The notes beneath the pieces are model-generated. The model did no database searches, had not been told where the DNA came from, and saw only the letters and a program-made list of their open reading frames with translations. The position numbers and the translations under genes are program-made. Below, in pieces: positions 62,982-64,000 of a stretch of DNA of 64,000 nucleotides. The DNA lies in NCBI GenBank assembly GCA_964578885.1, contig CAZOEO010000017.1, positions 3,935-67,934 of the forward strand, read 5' to 3'. How positions within the stretch are numbered: position 1 is the first letter of the stretch; the number at the start of each line of letters is the position of its first letter. This stretch comes from CAZRHR01 sp964578885 (GTDB lineage: Bacteria > Bacteroidota > Bacteroidia > CAIKAF01).

Positions 62982-63500
62982 ATGATGCAAGAAGCCGATT
63001 GCTTCCAGGTAGGTTATATCCGGAAAGTACACGGTTTACAGGGCGCCACAGAAATATTCATGGATGTGGACGTTCCTGAAGAATATGCAGAATTGGAATC
63101 ATTCCTTGTCCGGTTTCCGGAAGGAATGATTCCTTTTTTTATGACCTCTTTCCGTATTCAGGGAGCCAAAGCCATCGTTCAATGGAAAGGCATTCAAACC
63201 GTTGAACAAGCTGCCACCATGGTTGGGAAAGAATTATGGTTGCCTTTAACTGTTTTACCGGCGTTGAAAAATCCCAAACAGTTTTATTATCATGAATTGC
63301 CAGGTTGTCAGCTGAAAGACGCTGAAACGGGTGCCATAAGAGGTGTTATTTTGGATGTGTACGACCATAGCAGCAATTTGCTCGTCGAAGTAAAAGATGC
63401 CGATGGGGCAATTCACCTTTTTCCTGCACCAGACGATCTGCTCGTCGGTTTAGACAGAACTAGCAAGACCTTTACCCTTCGTATTCCGGAAGGTCTTTAA
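62982..63500 (+). CDS. rimM: 16S rRNA processing protein RimM
   Basis: RimM assists 30S subunit maturation and binds S19. The 172-residue protein has an N-terminal barrel (GYIRKVHGLQGATEIF) and the PRC-barrel half (KQFYYHELPGCQLKD, then GVILDVYDHSSNLLVEV). It begins at the base after the rpsP stop. The two ATGs (62982 and 62985) are equivalent. Confidence 0.93.
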   Translation: MMQEADCFQVGYIRKVHGLQGATEIFMDVDVPEEYAELESFLVRFPEGMIPFFMTSFRIQGAKAIVQWKGIQTVEQAATMVGKELWLPLTVLPALKNPKQFYYHELPGCQLKDAETGAIRGVILDVYDHSSNLLVEVKDADGAIHLFPAPDDLLVGLDRTSKTFTLRIPEGL

Positions 63501-64000
63501 ATCCGCAGACATTTTAATCCATATCTTTTCCTTTTTGCACCCTTCCCTGCAAACAAGGTCTCCTTTGCTTTGGCAGTTGTTGTCACACTTCTTTACATCT
63601 GGTTAATCAAGGTAATACTTTGGAAATCTACTACTTGATATGGTGTTTTCAGGATGTCCGTTTGAGAATTTGGTAAGTCATCTACTGTCACAAGCCTGAT
63701 CTCAAGCCTTCGCATTGACGTACAGCGCGTGAGCAAATCGGCTCCCAACGGAATGTCCCCATGGATTTTGTGATGGTGAAAAGCTTCGTTTTAGTTTTGA
63801 CGGAAGTTACACGAAATTCAGGGTTAAAACCCACCTCTCCCTGTGGACAAGTTACGACGCCAAACAGAATTTATTCGGGGATGAACCGGATATAATCGAT
63901 TAAAATCGCAACACCATTATGAGCCACTTTTCACAAAACCAAATAGAAAGATTCTTGAAGACGGAAATTTGAAACGTAATTAGAGCGTTTCACGGGTCGT
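63501..64000. other. gene-free end of window with one repeat copy
   Basis: 500 bases after rimM. Apart from repeat copy R5 nothing is recognised; no trmD, which often follows rimM, begins within the window. Confidence 0.55.
63819..63908 (+). repeat. dispersed repeat, copy R5 (divergent)
   Basis: The most divergent of the copies, aligned through GTGGACAAGTTACG, TTATTCGG, GGATATAATCGATTAAAATCG and the hairpin GGGT-TTTA-ACCC on the opposite strand. Similarity to R1 and R2 extends further left, to about 63800. Confidence 0.75.

Noticed and set aside
1..64000. Search for CRISPR arrays, insertion sequences, integrases, tRNA and rRNA genes.
   Set aside because: I found no regularly spaced short repeats, no transposase or integrase reading frame, and no complete tRNA or rRNA fold.

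Overview
The window is a chromosomal segment of a member of the Bacteroidota. The evidence is: (i) type IX secretion (T9SS) and gliding genes (PorU, PorV, a PorP/SprF protein, GldJ); (ii) secreted proteins ending in T9SS sorting domains; (iii) a TonB-dependent receptor with the N-terminal carboxypeptidase-regulatory-like domain; (iv) the Bacteroidota promoter element TAnnTTTG in front of many genes; (v) a ribosomal protein S16 with a long acidic/alanine tail. Genus or order cannot be told. The sequence is a draft scaffold: it has one run of 100 N at 24439-24538, and the first gene (mutS) is cut by the left edge.

Layout. 1-2900: mutS and a TPR gene. 3200-11200: the T9SS block, porV and porU on the minus strand diverging from porP/sprF and gldJ on the plus strand. 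11200-24200: housekeeping and metabolism: a DASH cryptochrome, an EamA transporter, a ferredoxin/ferredoxin reductase pair, an MFS transporter, queA, murF, kbl, yicC, gmk. 25000-31800: a minus-strand operon of a lamin-tail protein, a TonB receptor, a small lipoprotein and a T9SS-exported endonuclease I, which looks like a system for using extracellular nucleic acid. 31900-47300: polyprenyl synthase, NhaD antiporter, CYTH protein, several outer-membrane or secreted proteins, HutI, an M16 protease and a Na/Pi-type transporter.

47600-54360 is the most distinctive region: a tightly packed plus-strand operon of an unknown secreted protein, a flavoprotein, a methyltransferase, a type III polyketide synthase, an enoyl-reductase-like SDR, a FabZ-like dehydratase, a FabF-like ketosynthase, an acyl carrier protein and a phosphopantetheinyl transferase. 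It reads as a self-contained pathway that builds a special acyl starter on its own carrier protein, extends and cyclises it with a type III PKS, then methylates and oxidises or reduces the phenolic or pyrone lipid. It is followed by an arsenic resistance operon (arsR, DUF6428-type gene, acr3, arsC), in which arsC carries a frameshift. The right end holds a beta-barrel protein, oligopeptidase B, a small coiled-coil gene with zapA, rny, rpsP and rimM.

Two genome-wide patterns stand out. First, a dispersed intergenic repeat of about 90-108 bp occurs at least five times, in all three of the largest gene-free stretches, and the assembly gap lies inside one copy. Second, for many genes the TAnnTTTG promoter element ends exactly four bases before the start codon, which predicts leaderless transcripts.
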